Source of the DNA: Megaustenia siamemsis
Lineage: Eukaryota > Mollusca > Gastropoda > Stylommatophora > Ariophantidae
DNA: 64,000 nt
Direction: 5' to 3'
Assembly (NCBI GenBank): GCA_032433765.1
Contig: JAVIAB010000051.1
Span: 151,949,276 to 152,013,275 of the forward strand
The position numbers and the translations under genes are program-made. A model generated the notes under the pieces. It saw nothing but the letters and a program-made list of their open reading frames with translations, was not told the DNA's origin and made no database searches. The first letter of the stretch is position 1; each line of letters begins with the position of its first letter. Below, piece after piece: positions 1-12,594 of this stretch.

Positions 1-339
1 CTTGATCATAATAGACTGGGGTTATGAAAACAGTCACATGACACTGGAGTAATAGAATGAAATGGACACAACTTGAAGAATTCGATTTTGCAAATGTTTG
101 AATTGAATTTGAAAATATAATGCTTTAGCAAAGCTGTCACACAACCAACAGATGAAAGAAAAGAACAATAGGCTGACAGAAATATCAGCACAGATTGGAC
201 TTTGCATTAACAAAGTAAAAAAAATTAAAGCTGTTAAAATAAACACAGTTAACTAATTTATATACCTTATTGGACAAGATACTGGAAATTGTTGCATTGG
301 TAGTATCTCATTGGGGGGGGGGGTGTGACAGACCGAGAT

Positions 340-680
340 ATAACAGAATTAGGAAGGCTAGAGATGTTTTGTACATTTGAAGAATATTGAGGAAAACCAG
401 GGGGCTGTTTATAGTAATCAAACTAAGATTGTTAAGAAATGATAGAAAAAGGCAGTGTGGATTGATAGGACAAAACCTTTGTAAAGCTAACTAGAAGCAT
501 TACCAGTCATACTGGCCTGGGAATCCACGGGGATGACCTAGACAAACATGAAGATGGAACCTTGAGATTGATGACAAAGATAAATTATACCTGGAAACAA
601 TTTGTAGAAGCAGTAACAGAAAGGTTTGAGGAACTCTTGTTGAGATATCTTGTAGCCTATGCCACACTTGAGGGTAAAAA
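340..680 (+). mobile_element. decayed LINE 3' end
   Basis: Around 510-640 the + strand reads, with frame breaks, like the basic Gly-Arg-Pro-Arg stretch followed by an acidic tail that ends many LINE reverse transcriptase ORFs. No intact ORF remains. The family cannot be assigned. The flanks from 1 to 340 and from 680 to 1770 are AT-rich, with only a G run near 314 and a CT run near 1563; I see no gene in them. Confidence 0.3.
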
Positions 681-1774
681 AAAAAATAGATTTACAGTGT
701 AATCCTATACTTTGAACTATCCTAATTTTTAACATTCCAGAGATCAAACACTGAATTCTACAGAATTTTAATCCAGAATTTGAACACTGCTTCTATGTTC
801 AAACTGTGATGGCAGAGAGAGAAAAAATACATTAATAAATGCCATTCTTTGAGCGTCCATGCATTTTCAGTGCTTTTTTTACTTCTTTAGTTTACTTTAC
901 TGTGTTTGACTTTGTGTTATAATCCATGTGTATCGACTATGACATCGAAGAAGAGTTTGGGAGCAGCAGTGCCTAAAAGGATGGTTATAATATTGATGAT
1001 TAAAGTGAAAAAAAAAAAGAACATATCCTGAAGCGTGAAACCAATATACATGCGCCTACTGACCATGTTGGACAAGAAAACACAAAGAGGAGGGAAAGTG
1101 AGCTATAACCCTCAAATGGTAGCACTATGAGGCAGGAAAAAGAGAGAGAGAGAATATAAGAGAACAATTTTTTCATGTATTTATGGAATGGAATTTCCAT
1201 TCTAAACAGTTACCTTTTTCTTCCTATCCACCACTGATGTGGGACAACACCATTCTTCACTAAGTTGCAGTAAATACAATTTTCATTTTATTATACAGTA
1301 TTCATGTATTTCATTTATTATTTTCACGTTTAATTTATTATTTTGGACATTTAGTTGTGTTATTATTATCTTAAATTATGTCTATGTGGTTTAACATTTA
1401 TTTAAATGGTTATTATTTAAGATCCTGGAATGGATTAATACATTTTCCATTGTTTCTAATGAGGAAAATTCATTGAGAGTTCAAATGACCTCCTGAAACA
1501 AATTAAATTCAAAGTATGAGGCATCATTGTATTTATTATTAATTTAAATGGCTTATATACTTCTCTCTCTCTCTCTCTCACTTCACTCCCCAAAATAAAT
1601 GTTTGAATAGCTGAGGAGACTTCTTCACTTGACTGACATCATCATTCTACTACTTTTGTTGTGATGAAAATCATCCCCCTTGTTAGATTACATAGTTCAT
1701 CTTACTGTTAGATCAAGGTACATTGGCCAAAATAAATTAATAACCTAGATCGTGCTCTGACATGCTTGAAAATC

Positions 1775-2376
1775 ATCATCAAGTACCAGGCCTGCTGGCG
1801 TAGATGATCATGTCTCTCCACAACTTTCGATCTCGACAGTTATCTATCATTTCTGTTGTTGACCTTCTGCCAAGCCATTCTCTTAAGCTGTCTGATATCT
1901 TTTCTCTTTGCTTCCCTCTATCTCTTCATCCCTCAATTCTCCCAGTTGTTTATAATATATTCCAGCTGTTCCCTTCTCATGACATGCCCAAAAAATGATG
2001 ATTGTTTCTTCCTAATTTTGGAAATTAGCTCTCTTTTTGCTTTGGCCTCTTTCAGAATGTTTTCATTACTCTTCTTAGCTGTCCATGATATTCTCAACAT
2101 TCTTCTGTAAAACCACGTTTCTACAGACTCCAGTGATTTTCTTGTCTGTTTGTCCTATAGTCCATGATTCACATCCATATGTTAAGACTGACTCTACATA
2201 ACATTTAAGAACTCTTTTCCTTGTTTCTATTGTCAAAAATGGATTGCATAGTATCTTCCTCATTTTTTGGAAAGCTGCTTTTGCATGAGCCATTCTGCTT
2301 CACACTCTATTGTACAACTTCCGTCTGAGGTTAACAAAGTTCCAAAATATTTAAATAGACTTGACCATAGAAAATT
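1775..2376 (-). mobile_element. RTE-like LINE family B, 5'-truncated, decayed
   Basis: The minus strand encodes the post-RT C-terminal region of family B. An open stretch at 2293-2075 contains AFQKMRKILCNPFLTIETRK and LTYGCESWTIG, followed by frame breaks. The 3' end has the GATGATG-type tail seen in other family B copies, here at about 1775. It is a shorter and more diverged copy of the element at 3537-4269. The boundary at 2376 is approximate. Confidence 0.7.
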
Positions 2377-2379
2377 CAA

Positions 2380-3175
2380 AATAATAGCTGTGCCTGATGG
2401 CATAATGCCAGACTTAAGAATCCTACTCCAATCAAATTATAGAACCAGAAGTTCTATTTCTTTTATTTACTAATCAGGTTCTGTAAATTAGTCACTCCTT
2501 GGCATTAATGCCTGTTTATACGAGTAGGACCTGGTTGTGGCTATTTCATCCCAGAAAATGTAGCTGGGGACAACCTTCCAATCCACATTCAGTGCTGTAA
2601 CATTCATGAAATAGGCCCCAAATGCTTTTGAGAATTTATTCTAGTCTACTTAATAAAGTTCACCACAGGCTCAATCTCCACTCCATAGTGGCTGACCCAA
2701 AACAAAGAGAGGGAGGGGGGGTTTATGGGTTACCTATGTTGAGCTCTTCTTTTTAACCATGTCACGTTATGTGCATGGCACAGCTTTTCATGGATTGAAC
2801 TTCACAATTATACACTTGATCTTTAAAACCATCTATTTTAGTTTTGCTGACAAATACTGAATTCTCTCTCTCTTTCTTCCACCCCACCCAGGTGTTTTTT
2901 TTTTTTTGGTCTCACCTGCCACTCCAGGATAAATTCTCCTGGGACTGTTCAGTTTATATTAAGATCCACTTATTTCATGACTAATCTCTGTTATTAACCC
3001 TAGATTGCGATACCTATCTGTAACTCTTCCAGTCAAATTTGTGTTAAAAAAATTAGCAAAATGTCAAATCATGAGGAATTTGTGTTTTGATGCGGTCATT
3101 TTTACTACAGTATCGTAATCTAGGGTTAATAAATATAGAAAATATTTGTTAAAATAATAATTTATCTATCTATTG
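2380..3175. other. no gene seen
   Basis: AT-rich sequence with short homopolymers, including a T run near 2900 and a G-rich tract near 2713. No splice-bounded ORF or familiar repeat was recognised. Confidence 0.5.
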
Positions 3176-3262
3176 TCTTTTCGAGATAAAGACACATAGG
3201 GCAGAAATTTAGTCTCATAAAAGCATGAGTAGACAGCAGTCCTGAATGTAGGTTAGAAACAC
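3176..3262 (-). mobile_element. short LINE 3'-tail element
   Basis: The sequence has a TATCTATCTATTG edge followed by the complement of the CCTATGTG block found at several places in the window (18588, 26050, 37080). It looks like the last part of a LINE with an (ATAG)n tail, in minus orientation and diverged. Confidence 0.45.
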
Positions 3263-3536
3263 CACGTTTTTTAGCTTAGTGACCTCCTGGGCTGTCAGCA
3301 GAAGTGCCTCATTCATTTGTGTCATCCTGACCCAGTATCATCACATCTAAAATTCTGGTCCATTCACAATTCTCAACCAGACAAGTGTGTCCATTTTAGC
3401 CTGCAGGTTATCTTGTCAATCTTTACACTCACTACAGGCAGTAGTGTTTTTTCATTAAAGTGCAACATCAAAAGGTCTGGCCATATCTCATCACATCTGG
3501 TATTGGGGAGGCTGGGGGTGTATCTCCTGAGGTAAT

Positions 3537-4269
3537 CATCATCATCATGTACCCTGCCGGTTGGCGTAGGCGATCATGTCCCTCCACAATCTTCTATCTA
3601 CAGTGCATCGTATCAGTTTCGTTGTTGACTGTATCCCATGCCATGACACCAAGCTATCCAGTATTTTCTCTCTTTGTCGTCCGCGATCTCTCTTTCCTTT
3701 TCTTTTGCCAGTTGTAACCAAGTATTCCAACTTTCCTCTTCTCATGTTGTGCCCGAAAAATGTTGATTGCTTCTTTCTGATGTTTTTTTAAGAGCTCCCT
3801 TTTTGTGTTGGCCTCTTTGAGAACTTCCTCATTGGTCTTTTTATCTGTCCAGGGAACTTTCAACATTCTTCTGAGAAATCCCATCACTGTGGCCTCTAAT
3901 CGTCTTTTCATTTGTTTGTCTACTGTCCATGATTCGCTTCCATAGGTCAGAATTGGTTCTATATAGCACCGATGAACTCTGTTTCTCATTTTTATTGACA
4001 TAGATTTGTTGCATAAGATATTTTTCATTTTCTGAAATGCTATTTTGGCCTGAGCTATTCTGCTTTTTATTTCTGTGGTGCATCTCCCATCTGATGTAAT
4101 TATTGTGCCCAAGTATTTGAAACGTTGTACTTATTTCAGATTTGTCTCGTTTATTTTTATGCTGCATGATGGTGATATTTGTTTCTTCGATATAACCATT
4201 ACTTCTGTTTTCTTACTATTCAGACTGAGACCTTTCTTGTTGCTTTCTTATACTATTATGTCTATCATT
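3537..4269 (-). mobile_element. RTE-like LINE family B, 5'-truncated, with TSD
   Basis: This 733-bp insertion is bounded by a perfect 12-bp target-site duplication, TCCTGAGGTAAT, at 3525-3536 and 4270-4281. On the minus strand it encodes the region after the reverse transcriptase: AFQKMKNILCN, then ILTYGSESWTVDKQMKRRLE, GFLRRMLKVPW and a C-terminal block around WHGIQSTTKLI, with small frame breaks. The reverse transcriptase itself is missing. The 3' end is a short (ATG)n run at 3537, as in the RTE clade. The clean TSD implies a fairly recent insertion. Other copies lie near 1775, 12491, 19735, 30205, 44222 and 56820. Confidence 0.85.
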
Positions 4270-4284
4270 TCCTGAGGTAATACT

Positions 4285-4965
4285 ATTCTATATATTGCCT
4301 AAACCTTGTTAAACTTCATTAGACAAAGATAGCACAGTGCCTTTTTTAGAGACTTGCAATATTCAAACACTAGCATCCCTCATTGGCGTGCAGATAACCA
4401 GGAGTTAAAGAGTATCACTTACAAACTTGGAAAACATAGGTGTAACTGATAAGAATTTCAGTGCGTCATCACTGACTACATTATTAGACTTGTAATGAGG
4501 GTTTTGCCTCGTGCTGTTGCTTGTTGACTCCTATGGTAGATTACAGCACTTTTAAAAAAATTCAATTACATCAATATCCCCTTCTTCTCCTCTTCTCTTT
4601 CCACACACACACACATACATGTGGCAGGTTATGACTGCACCGAATCGTGCCCTTTGTGTGGACCAGTCAAATCATACTTTGCCAATTCATACCTTCTCAT
4701 GTGAACTTCTCTGCATACGTTAGCTGGAGAGATGACACCAAAGCTTTGCTATGATAGGCCAGTCTTTTGATAGTGTAGCTAGTACTTCTACTTTGTACTC
4801 ATTGGATAGCTTTTTACACTATCGGCATTATTTGTTTACATAAATCACTTTATTGCAACAGAGTTAAAAATGCCTAGTTGATTTATAAAAATGAATAAAA
4901 TTTGCTATTTATATTGTTTAACAACCATGTTTTAGTTAGGTCATTTTAAAGTTGACATGTAACAA
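4285..4965. other. no gene seen
   Basis: AT-rich flank with a short CA run near 4603-4616. No coding signal was found. The missing left end of the neighbouring hAT element may lie here, but I could not find a matching terminal repeat. Confidence 0.4.
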
Positions 4966-4968
4966 ACC

Positions 4969-6009
4969 TTAATGAGAATAATGTGGACGTTCATGTGCAG
5001 CAACAAGTTCATCAAAGTCATTGTGTAAAGATGATGATGATATTCGTAATAAATCCTGAAGGTGGCCATCAGTGAGTCTGTTTCTTTGTGACGATTTAAT
5101 CTCCTTCATTGTTGAAAAAGCGCATTCACATATATATGTGCTTCCGAACATAGAAGTAATTTTCAAACTGAAATCACTCAGTGCGGGACATTTTTCCTGT
5201 GGCACAAGTTTCCAAAAGTCAACTCCTATCTCCATCCTTGATTGGAAAAAGGGGTCACTTTGGAGGTTACATAACTCCAACTGAAAAGTGTCATGTTGTT
5301 GGAAAATGTCACACTTCATAGGGTTGTTAAACAATGCCAGTTCTGGTCGTATACCACTGAAGTCAGAAAATCGTTCATTTAATTGCTCCAATAGTTTGTC
5401 TAACATTAATACAGAAAATTTGAAATCGTGTCACTGCGCTCCTCAATCAATTCTTTGCACGAAGGAAAATGAATGAAGTTTTCTTTGGCCAGGGTAAATC
5501 TAAAAACATTTAGTTGACTTATAAATCCATCTAGGTGTCCTACCAAATCTGAGACTGTTTGGGAACGTCCCTGTAGCTGTTGAGTTCATTCATGTGATAT
5601 CAGTTTAAAAGGCCAATACGCTGTTAAAATGTGGATCAGACATTTTTCTGATCAGTTCTTTGTTGGTATCATGTTTCTCTAAAAACTGCTTTATCTCATT
5701 TCTCAAAGCAAAAAACCGCCTCAAACAATTCCCTCTGCTTAGCCAGCGTACTTGTGTGTAGAGCACCAAATCGCCATATTCCGCCTCAACTTTTAATAGA
5801 AAATTTATAAACTGTTGGTGTGTCAAAGACCGATTCCCGCCTTTTATTAAATTCACACACTTTATTACAGTTTTCATAACATCATTCACGTCTAGAATCT
5901 TGCCACACAGCACCTCCTGGTGTATAATGCAGTGTAATGCTGGTCAATGGATTCCAGCCTTCCTTAATAATCTTGTGGCCTGCGGGCACCTAATTGGCCA
6001 TCCCTGATC
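4969..6009 (-). pseudogene. hAT-family transposase remnant
   Basis: The minus strand carries broken ORFs that read as one hAT transposase of the ZBED/GTF2IRD2-like type. The upstream block (5913-5605) contains VRWLSRGNCLRRFFALRNEI. The downstream block (5406-4969) contains the C-terminal dimerisation region with STYICECAFSTMKEIKS, RNRLTDGHLQDLLRI and a terminal RPHYSH. The stretch between them (5600-5410) stays hAT-like but is frameshifted. The outer end at about 5992-6009 is the complement of CAGGGATGGCCAATTAGG, a typical hAT terminus, and it abuts a LINE RNase H fragment. The N-terminal BED finger and much of the catalytic core are absent, so this is an internally deleted, inactive copy. 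Confidence 0.8.
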
Positions 6010-6232
6010 TATATGGAGGTCAATGCAGTTATCTACAGATATATTCATAACAAGACACCAAAGGAATGCATGTACATTTATAGCACGCTCTGCTGGCAGA
6101 ACAGTCAAAGAAGACAGTGGTGCATATGTTATGACCACGAGTAGCATGATGATGGAGGTGATGGCAGTGACCTGGGCATTCATCTGGTTGGAGTCACAAG
6201 ACTACAACCACATTTATCAATTTATCATTTGA
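6010..6232 (+). mobile_element. LINE RNase H fragment
   Basis: The + strand encodes FIARSAGRTVKEDSGAYV followed by a MEVMAVTWAFIWLESQDYNH-type block, closely matching the RNase H domain of the LINE at 45139-46850. The first catalytic Asp region (YTDGS) is blurred and the fragment stops before the SDS and PGH motifs. The hAT terminus lies directly on its left. Confidence 0.75.
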
Positions 6233-6240
6233 AAAATTAT

Positions 6241-6587
6241 CTTGTCATTTGGAGTCCAGCAAAGGACTACTTTCAGTATGCTTAATTCTCTTCTCATTTG
6301 GTATCAAGCAAAGGGCTACTTTCGGTATTCCCTAGTTCTCTTGTCATTTGGCTTTCAGAAAAGCGCTACTTTTGGTATGCTCCAGTTATCTTGTCATTTG
6401 GAGTCCAGCAAAGCGCTACTTTCAGTATGCTCTAGTTATCTTGGCATTTGGAGTTCAGCAAAGTGCTACTTTCAGTAACCTCTAGTGCTCTAGTCATTTG
6501 GAGTCCAGCAAAGCGCTACATTTTGTGTGCTCTAGTTATCTTGTCATTTGGAGCTCAGCAAAGGGCTACCTTAAGTAAAGAGAAGAT
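6241..6587 (+). repeat. 50-bp tandem repeat, about 7 units
   Basis: Copies of a 50-bp unit start with TTGTCATTTGGAGTCCAGCA or close variants at 6242, 6291, 6341, 6391, 6441, 6491 and 6541. The spacing is 49-50 bp. Units differ by several substitutions, so the array is old. The ORFs read through it are products of the repetition. Confidence 0.9.
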
Positions 6588-6789
6588 GGGACATTTTGAG
6601 AGCATGATTTACCCAACACCATTTTCACTTTAGGATTTCTGTAGTGATGTCGTTAGTTGAGTTTTCATTGTGAAGGGTTTTTTTTGGAGATGATGCTAGT
6701 AAAAAGTACCTAACAGCAAGTATTGTTTATATGTTTTGTAAAGCCTCTAAACTTTTTAGTCAAAGGCTAGCGGAGCCAGCCATAAACAA

Positions 6790-8380
6790 ACCGACGGAAG
6801 ACAACAGAAAACCGCCGTCGTAATTTCTTTGTATAATCATGAATCGCCACATAAGAGGTGAGAAATTTATTGACTGGGCAAGAACACACAACAGGATGAT
6901 AGGAAACACCTGGTTTAAGCAACATCCAAGACGTCTGTGGACATGGAAAAGCCCAGGGGACAACGCATGTAATCAAATTGATTATATAATGATAAGCAAT
7001 AGATTTAGAAACAGTCTGGTGTGTGTGAAAACTAGACCAGAGGCAGATTGCAATAGTGATCATGTACCAGTTGTGGGAAAGCTTAGAGTAAAATTAAAAA
7101 CAACAAAACAAGCCTCGGTTAACATCAAGTTAAATTTAGATTTACTAAAATCAGACAAGAAGCTGCAAGACAAATATAAAATCACAATTCAGAACCGGTA
7201 CAGTGCAATAGAGAAGATACAAAGCATTGATGAACAGTGGGAAATGCTAAAAGAATCAATGCAGCAAACATCAAAAGAGTTCATACCACCAGTGAGGACA
7301 AATTCAACAAAGAAATGGATGACAGACGACGTTTTGCAGCTAATGGATACAAGAAGAAGAAATAAAGATGAGTATAAGAGATTAAATAAAGAAATTGTAG
7401 TAAAATGCAATGAAGCAAAAGAAGCATGACTAAAAGAGAGATGCAAAGAGATTGAAGTGCAACAAAAAGGAGATGCTAAAGCTATATACAAACAAATTGA
7501 GGAATTAACAGGAAGAAAAACGCAAAAAAAGGAAGGAGAACTGTTGATTGATCAAGAAAACATAAGGGAACGATGGACAGAATGCATTAAAGATCTTTAT
7601 AATGATGAATGAACGGAAGTAAATATTAAGCATAATGGAGAAGGACCAAAAATACTCAGAGAAGAAGTGGAAGATGCCTTACGCAATATGAAAGCAGGCA
7701 AGCTCCTGGACTAGATAATATAACTAAAGAAGAGATTGAAGCCATGGGTGATTTTGGAATAGAAATAATAACAAAAATATTCAATGATATCTACAACAGC
7801 GGATATATACCAGATGACATGCTCAAATCAATATTCATAGCCCTACCAAAGAAATCGGGTGCGATTGAAAGCGATGATCATCGCACAATAAGCCTTATGA
7901 GTCATATGACTAAGATATTACTAAGAATCATCATGCGAAGAGTGTGAAACAAAATCAGTCCAGAAATTAGCAATGAACAGTGTGGTTTTGTTAGAGATAA
8001 AGGAACAAGCAATGCCATTTATATCATAATATATTTAGTAGAAAGAGCCATAGAGGTGAAAACAGATCTATACGTATGTTTCATTGATTACACCAAGGCA
8101 TTTGACAAAGTAAAACACCAAGAAATAATAAAAATTGTAGAAAGCATAAACGTAGACAGCAAAGATCTAAGAATAATAAAGAACATGTACTAGCAACAAA
8201 CAGCGGCCATAAGAACTGGAAGCCAATTGGGAATGTTTCAACAAATAAAACAGGGTGTTAGACAAGGTTGTGTGCTGTCACCAGATTTATTTAATATTTA
8301 TAGTGAGATTATGTTAAGATCCATAAGGGACATGCCTGGAATAACAATTGGAGGTCATAAAATAAATAATAATTTACTGA
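6790..8380 (+). mobile_element. RTE-like LINE family A, copy 1 (EN plus partial RT)
   Basis: The + strand encodes the C-terminal half of an APE-type endonuclease (CNQIDYIMISNRFRNS, then NSDHVPVVGKLRVKLK, within 6839-7429). A linker with several stops follows, and then reverse transcriptase blocks: DHRTISLMSHMTKILL, a CFIDYTKAFDKV block near 8077-8112 and RQGCVLSPDLFNIY near 8250-8300. The order and motifs match the RTE clade (BovB-like). The sequence breaks at about 8380, in the strand leading to the YADD box, where unrelated DNA begins. Multiple stops make it a dead copy. Confidence 0.85.
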
Positions 8381-8484
8381 TGTGGGTCACTACTTCCTCT
8401 ACTGTAATGTCTGCTAGTTCTTGATAACTTCCTTAAATAATCCCTTTAATAAATCACTTAAAAAGTTGTTCTCTATGTTGGAGA

Positions 8485-8604
8485 TGAAATAAAGTCAAGA
8501 CTCGAACATCTCGCAGCCGCTGTACTATCTATCGGCCTTTATTCTCCAGTTATATAAGTCCTGCGGCAGACCCCAGGAAAGAGAAAATATTGTAAAGATA
8601 ATTA
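8485..8604 (-). repeat. LTR-like segment with TATA and AATAAA
   Basis: Read on the minus strand, this segment closely matches 24771-24895 on the + strand. Shared blocks are TATCTTTACA, CTGGGGTCTGCCG, an ACTTATATAAC-type motif, GGAGAATAAAGGCCG and a final TTTATTTCA. A TATA-like motif followed about 11 bp later by AATAAA and an end in CA is what an LTR promoter/polyadenylation block looks like. No internal retroelement genes were found next to either copy. Confidence 0.45.
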
Positions 8605-8699
8605 TAGTATTGTAGCTGCTTATTTGGTATCGTCACGAAAGGATGTCCGTTCATGATAAGGAGGGTAATTTTTTTTACCAGCATGTTATAGTTACTTTT

Positions 8700-8969
8700 T
8701 ATCTGACGTAGTTACAGGATTAATGGTCGCAACAAAGAGAAAGGCTTCTTAAATGCACTGTTAAAGTAAAGGGACAGGCAGTAGTAGGAGTAAAACAGAT
8801 CGCTTAGTTCAAATATTTGGGAATGATGTTAACTTCGTGTGGTGCATGTACAACAGGTGTAGAATAGTATAGGCAAAGAATTAATTTAATAAAGTAAGAC
8901 AGTTATTACACAAATATTCTTTGATTAAGTCTCGTTTGTGTTTATGTTATTGAGGAGAACATGTCTGGT
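8700..8969 (+). mobile_element. decayed LINE post-RT fragment
   Basis: With frame breaks the + strand reads FKYLGMMLTSCGACTTGVE near 8812-8870. This resembles the FKYLG-x-T-DG-C-T block that follows the RT domain in many LINEs. It is interrupted on its right by the family A insertion at 8982. Confidence 0.45.
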
Positions 8970-8981
8970 TTAATTTTGATC

Positions 8982-10451
8982 TGAAGTAGAAAAAGCTATA
9001 AAAACAATGAAAAAGGGAAAGGCTGCAGGACCTGACAATATACAGATAGAGATGATACAGGCTCTAGAAGAGTTTGGCATTGAAGTGATCACAGACATAT
9101 GCAATGACATATACCATACAGGATACATACCAAACGATCTAAAAACATCAACTTTCATTGCATTGCCTAAAAAGAATGGTGCAGTTGAATGCAGTGATTT
9201 CAGAACAATAAGCCTAATGAGCCAGGTAACAAAAATTTTACTAAAAGTTATACAGGGAAGGATTGAGAATAAAATCAATACTGAATTAGATGAGCAACAA
9301 TTTGGATTCAGGAAAAACAGTGGGACAAAAGAAGCCATATTTAGCATGAGAACATTGATTGAAACATACACAGAAGTAAACAAACCAATATATGCCTGCT
9401 TTATAGACTACACCAAAGCTTTCGATAGAATACATCATAACCAACTTATAGACTGCTTAAAGGATATAAATCTAGACGACATGGACATACGACTAATATG
9501 TAATTTGTACTGGGAACAAACAGCAATAATAAGATATAACAAGGAAAAATCTACACCCATTGATATAAAAAGAGGAGTAAGACAAGGATGCATCCTATCA
9601 CCAAGCTTGTTCAATCTATACACTGAGCAAATCTTTAAAAACATCACAGAGATGCCGGGCCTAAACATTAATGGAAAGATAATCAATAACCTAAGATATG
9701 CTGATGATACTGTTCTACTAGCAGAAAATATACATAACAAGCAAAAAATATGGAATAGAAATGAATATCAAAAAGATTAAAACTATGATCATAAACAAAG
9801 AAAATTCTCAAGACCTACAATTATATAAATATCACAGTTGAGGAAATACATCTGGAGACAGTCCAGAGCTACAACTACCTGGGACATACTATAACCAATG
9901 ATGGAAAATGTAAAATTGAAGTAAACAAAAGAATAGGTATGGCAAAAAGTAATTTTAATGCCATGAAAAATATACTAACAACAAAACAAATATCAACAGG
10001 GCTGAAACTAAGAATGACAAAATGTTACATCTTCTCAATATTCCTGTATGGTGCAGAAACATGGACATTAGACAAGAAAACAGAACAGAAAATTGAAGCC
10101 TTTGAAATGTGGATTTATAGAAGAATAGGTAGAATTGGATGGAAAGAAAAGATAACAAACGATGAAGTTATAAAACAACTGAAAATAAAAAGAGAACTAC
10201 TAAATACAATTAAGACAAAACAAATGGAATTTTTGGGGCATGTTAAAAGACACAACAGCCTACTAAAAGTAATATTGGTAGGGAAAATACAAAGTAAAAG
10301 AGGCAGACCAAGACTAACATGAATGAGTAACATCAAAAGATGGACAAGTCAGTCTATGACAGCCTGCACCATCAAAGCAAGAAACAGAGTAGAATGGCGA
10401 TCCATGGTAGCCAACCTTCGTTGCGGAGAAGGCACTCAATGATGATGATGA
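8982..10451 (+). mobile_element. RTE-like LINE family A, copy 2 (RT to 3' end), with TSD
   Basis: This 1470-bp 5'-truncated insertion is flanked by the 12-bp duplication TTAATTTTGATC at 8970-8981 and 10452-10463. The ORF 9007-9780 holds most of the reverse transcriptase: GKAAGPDNIQIEMI, CSDFRTISLMSQVTKIL, FGFRKNSGTKEAIF, FIDYTKAFDRIHHNQLI, RRGVRQGCILSP-like (here KRGVRQGCILSPSLFNLYTE) and the catalytic LRYADDTVLLAE. A frameshift near 9780 separates it from the post-RT ORF 9939-10322 (FLYGAETWTLDKKTEQKIEA). The element ends in (GAT)n. It is the best RT sequence of this family in the window, but the endonuclease is missing. Confidence 0.9.
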
Positions 10452-10528
10452 TTAATTTTGATCAACGACTTCTAAGTTCACGCAGCCTTTATTGTGCACA
10501 TTTTTTGTTACTGAGAAAGAAAGGCGGC

Positions 10529-11185
10529 ACTGGCGTGGCATTATTGTGATCGCGTCTATGGATGATGTTTCTGGTGTGTTGTGATCCTAATTTAACATAA
10601 CACTGGCGTGGCATTATTGTGATCGCGTCTATGGATGATGTTTCTGGTGTGTTGTGATCCTAATTTAACATAACACTGGCGTGGCATTATTGTGATCGCG
10701 TCTATGGATGATGTTTCTGGTGTGTTGTGATCCTAATTTAACATAACACTGGCGTGGCATTATTGTGATCGCGTCTATGGATGATGTTTCTGGTGTGTTG
10801 TGATCCTAATTTAACATAACACTGGCGTGGCATTATTGTGATCGCGTCAATGGATGATGTGTCTGGTGTGTTGTGATCCTAATTTAACATAACACTGGCG
10901 TGGCATTATTGTGATCGCGTCTATGGATGATGTGTCTGGTGTGTTGTGATCCTAATTTAACATAACACTGGCGTGGCATTATTGTGATCGCGTCTATGGG
11001 TGATGTGTCTGGTGTGTTGTGATCCTAATTTAACATAACACTGGCGTGGCATCATTGTGATCGCGTCTATGGATGATGTGTCTGGTGTGTTGTGATCCTA
11101 ATTTAACATAACACTGGCGTGGCATCATTGTGATCGCGTCTATGGATGATGTGTCTGGTGTGTTGTGATTCTAATTTAACATAAC
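10529..11185 (+). repeat. 73-bp tandem repeat, exactly 9 units
   Basis: The array is 657 bp, exactly 9 x 73. Each unit opens with ACTGGCGTGGCAT and closes with AATTTAACATAAC. Units 1-4 carry GATGTTTCTGG and units 5-9 GATGTGTCTGG; units 8-9 also change CATTATTG to CATCATTG. The low divergence and ordered variants indicate recent amplification. It is non-coding. Confidence 0.95.
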
Positions 11186-11431
11186 AATAGTGGACCGCAT
11201 TGCCGTCTCTGCTGTGCCAAGGGGCAAGAACATCCCCGCACTTTGAAATCGTATTTTATACAAAAGAACTAATGTTTTCAGTGTTGGGTCGTTCACATCT
11301 TAGATTGTGGGAGTGAATTCTGTCTAGTCAGACAAGAGATGAGGCAAAACTTTGAAGGCCACATCATTTTTATTTGACAGAAGAATGTTAATATTACCGT
11401 AGACAGGTTTAAATAAAAAGTAGTAGGGGAG

Positions 11432-11462
<31 letters not shown>

Positions 11463-11722
11463 GGCCCAAACAAAAATGAAAGCTAGATACTAAAATCAAA
11501 CAGAAACATTGTCCATGAACTAAGAAATGAAGAGCAACAATAGATTGTGCCAACATGGGGAAACGTTGCAGGAAGAAGAGAGTGAAGAATAGTAAGCATT
11601 TGAAGAGAAAAGTTTGGTAAGAAGTCAACAATAGAATTGATCATTAACTCTGGCGTGCTTACTGTTTGTGGTAACCACTGATCTCAGTGTATCGCTGTAG
11701 AAGAAAATAAATGGTTAGTATT
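11186..11722. other. no gene seen
   Basis: Unique-looking sequence with an A run at 11436-11462. Nothing coding was recognised. Confidence 0.4.
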
Positions 11723-11912
11723 GTGAGTTGAGCATAACCTGTGTACAACTTGAGGAATCAAAGAGGTTTGTCATGAACAAGTGAAATAAAGAACATCAGT
11801 GCTACCAGAAAAATAATGTGAGTTGAGCATAACCTGTGTACAACTTGAGGAATCAAAGAGGTTTGTCATGAACAAGTGAAATAAAGAACATCAGTGCTAC
11901 CAGAAAAATAAT
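11723..11912 (+). repeat. 95-bp direct duplication
   Basis: The 95-bp block beginning GTGAGTTGAGCATAACC at 11723 is repeated head to tail from 11818 with essentially no change. It is a recent tandem duplication with no coding content. Confidence 0.95.
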
Positions 11913-12594
11913 GACTACTGCCTGCTCAACAGAAAAAAAGTAATACTTTTTAGACTTCTAAAAGGCAATACAGATTGATGTACTATCTTTTCAAAACCAT
12001 GAAAGATAGGAACTTAGGATGAACGTAACTGTAGTACAAGTAAATTGACTACTGGACATCTGCTACAATCATGCCCAACATACTTCCAGAACAGAGAAGG
12101 CTCTTGTGGCTATCGCCGGTGTCATGTCGTGACAAGCTGTATGGTGATGTCACCAGCTTTGATCTGAGGAACGCTTTCTTTGAACTTATTGACGCCTAGA
12201 GGTGTACACAGAAGAAGATCACCAATGTGAGCAATCATGGTACTTGATATTCTATAGCAGACATTCCTCATTTACACATAAAGCCACCAACAGCAATCTC
12301 TAATTATGTATATCCAGAGCCAACTACTTTAGCCCATGATGCCATTCTCTCTGTCCAATGTTGTGGGTGTATAGAGCGTTATCTTCTTGTATGGGTTTAT
12401 GTAACTGTCCCTTCCCATGCCAGTTTTGTAAGGGTGAGACGGTGTTGGTACGTAAATTCCATGACATAAAAACATATTATATCTGAGGTGCATCATCATC
12501 ATGTGCCAAACGGGTTGGCATAGGCGATCATATTCTTCCACAAATCTCTATCCACAGTACATCGTATCAATTATGTTGTTTACTATTTTCCGTG

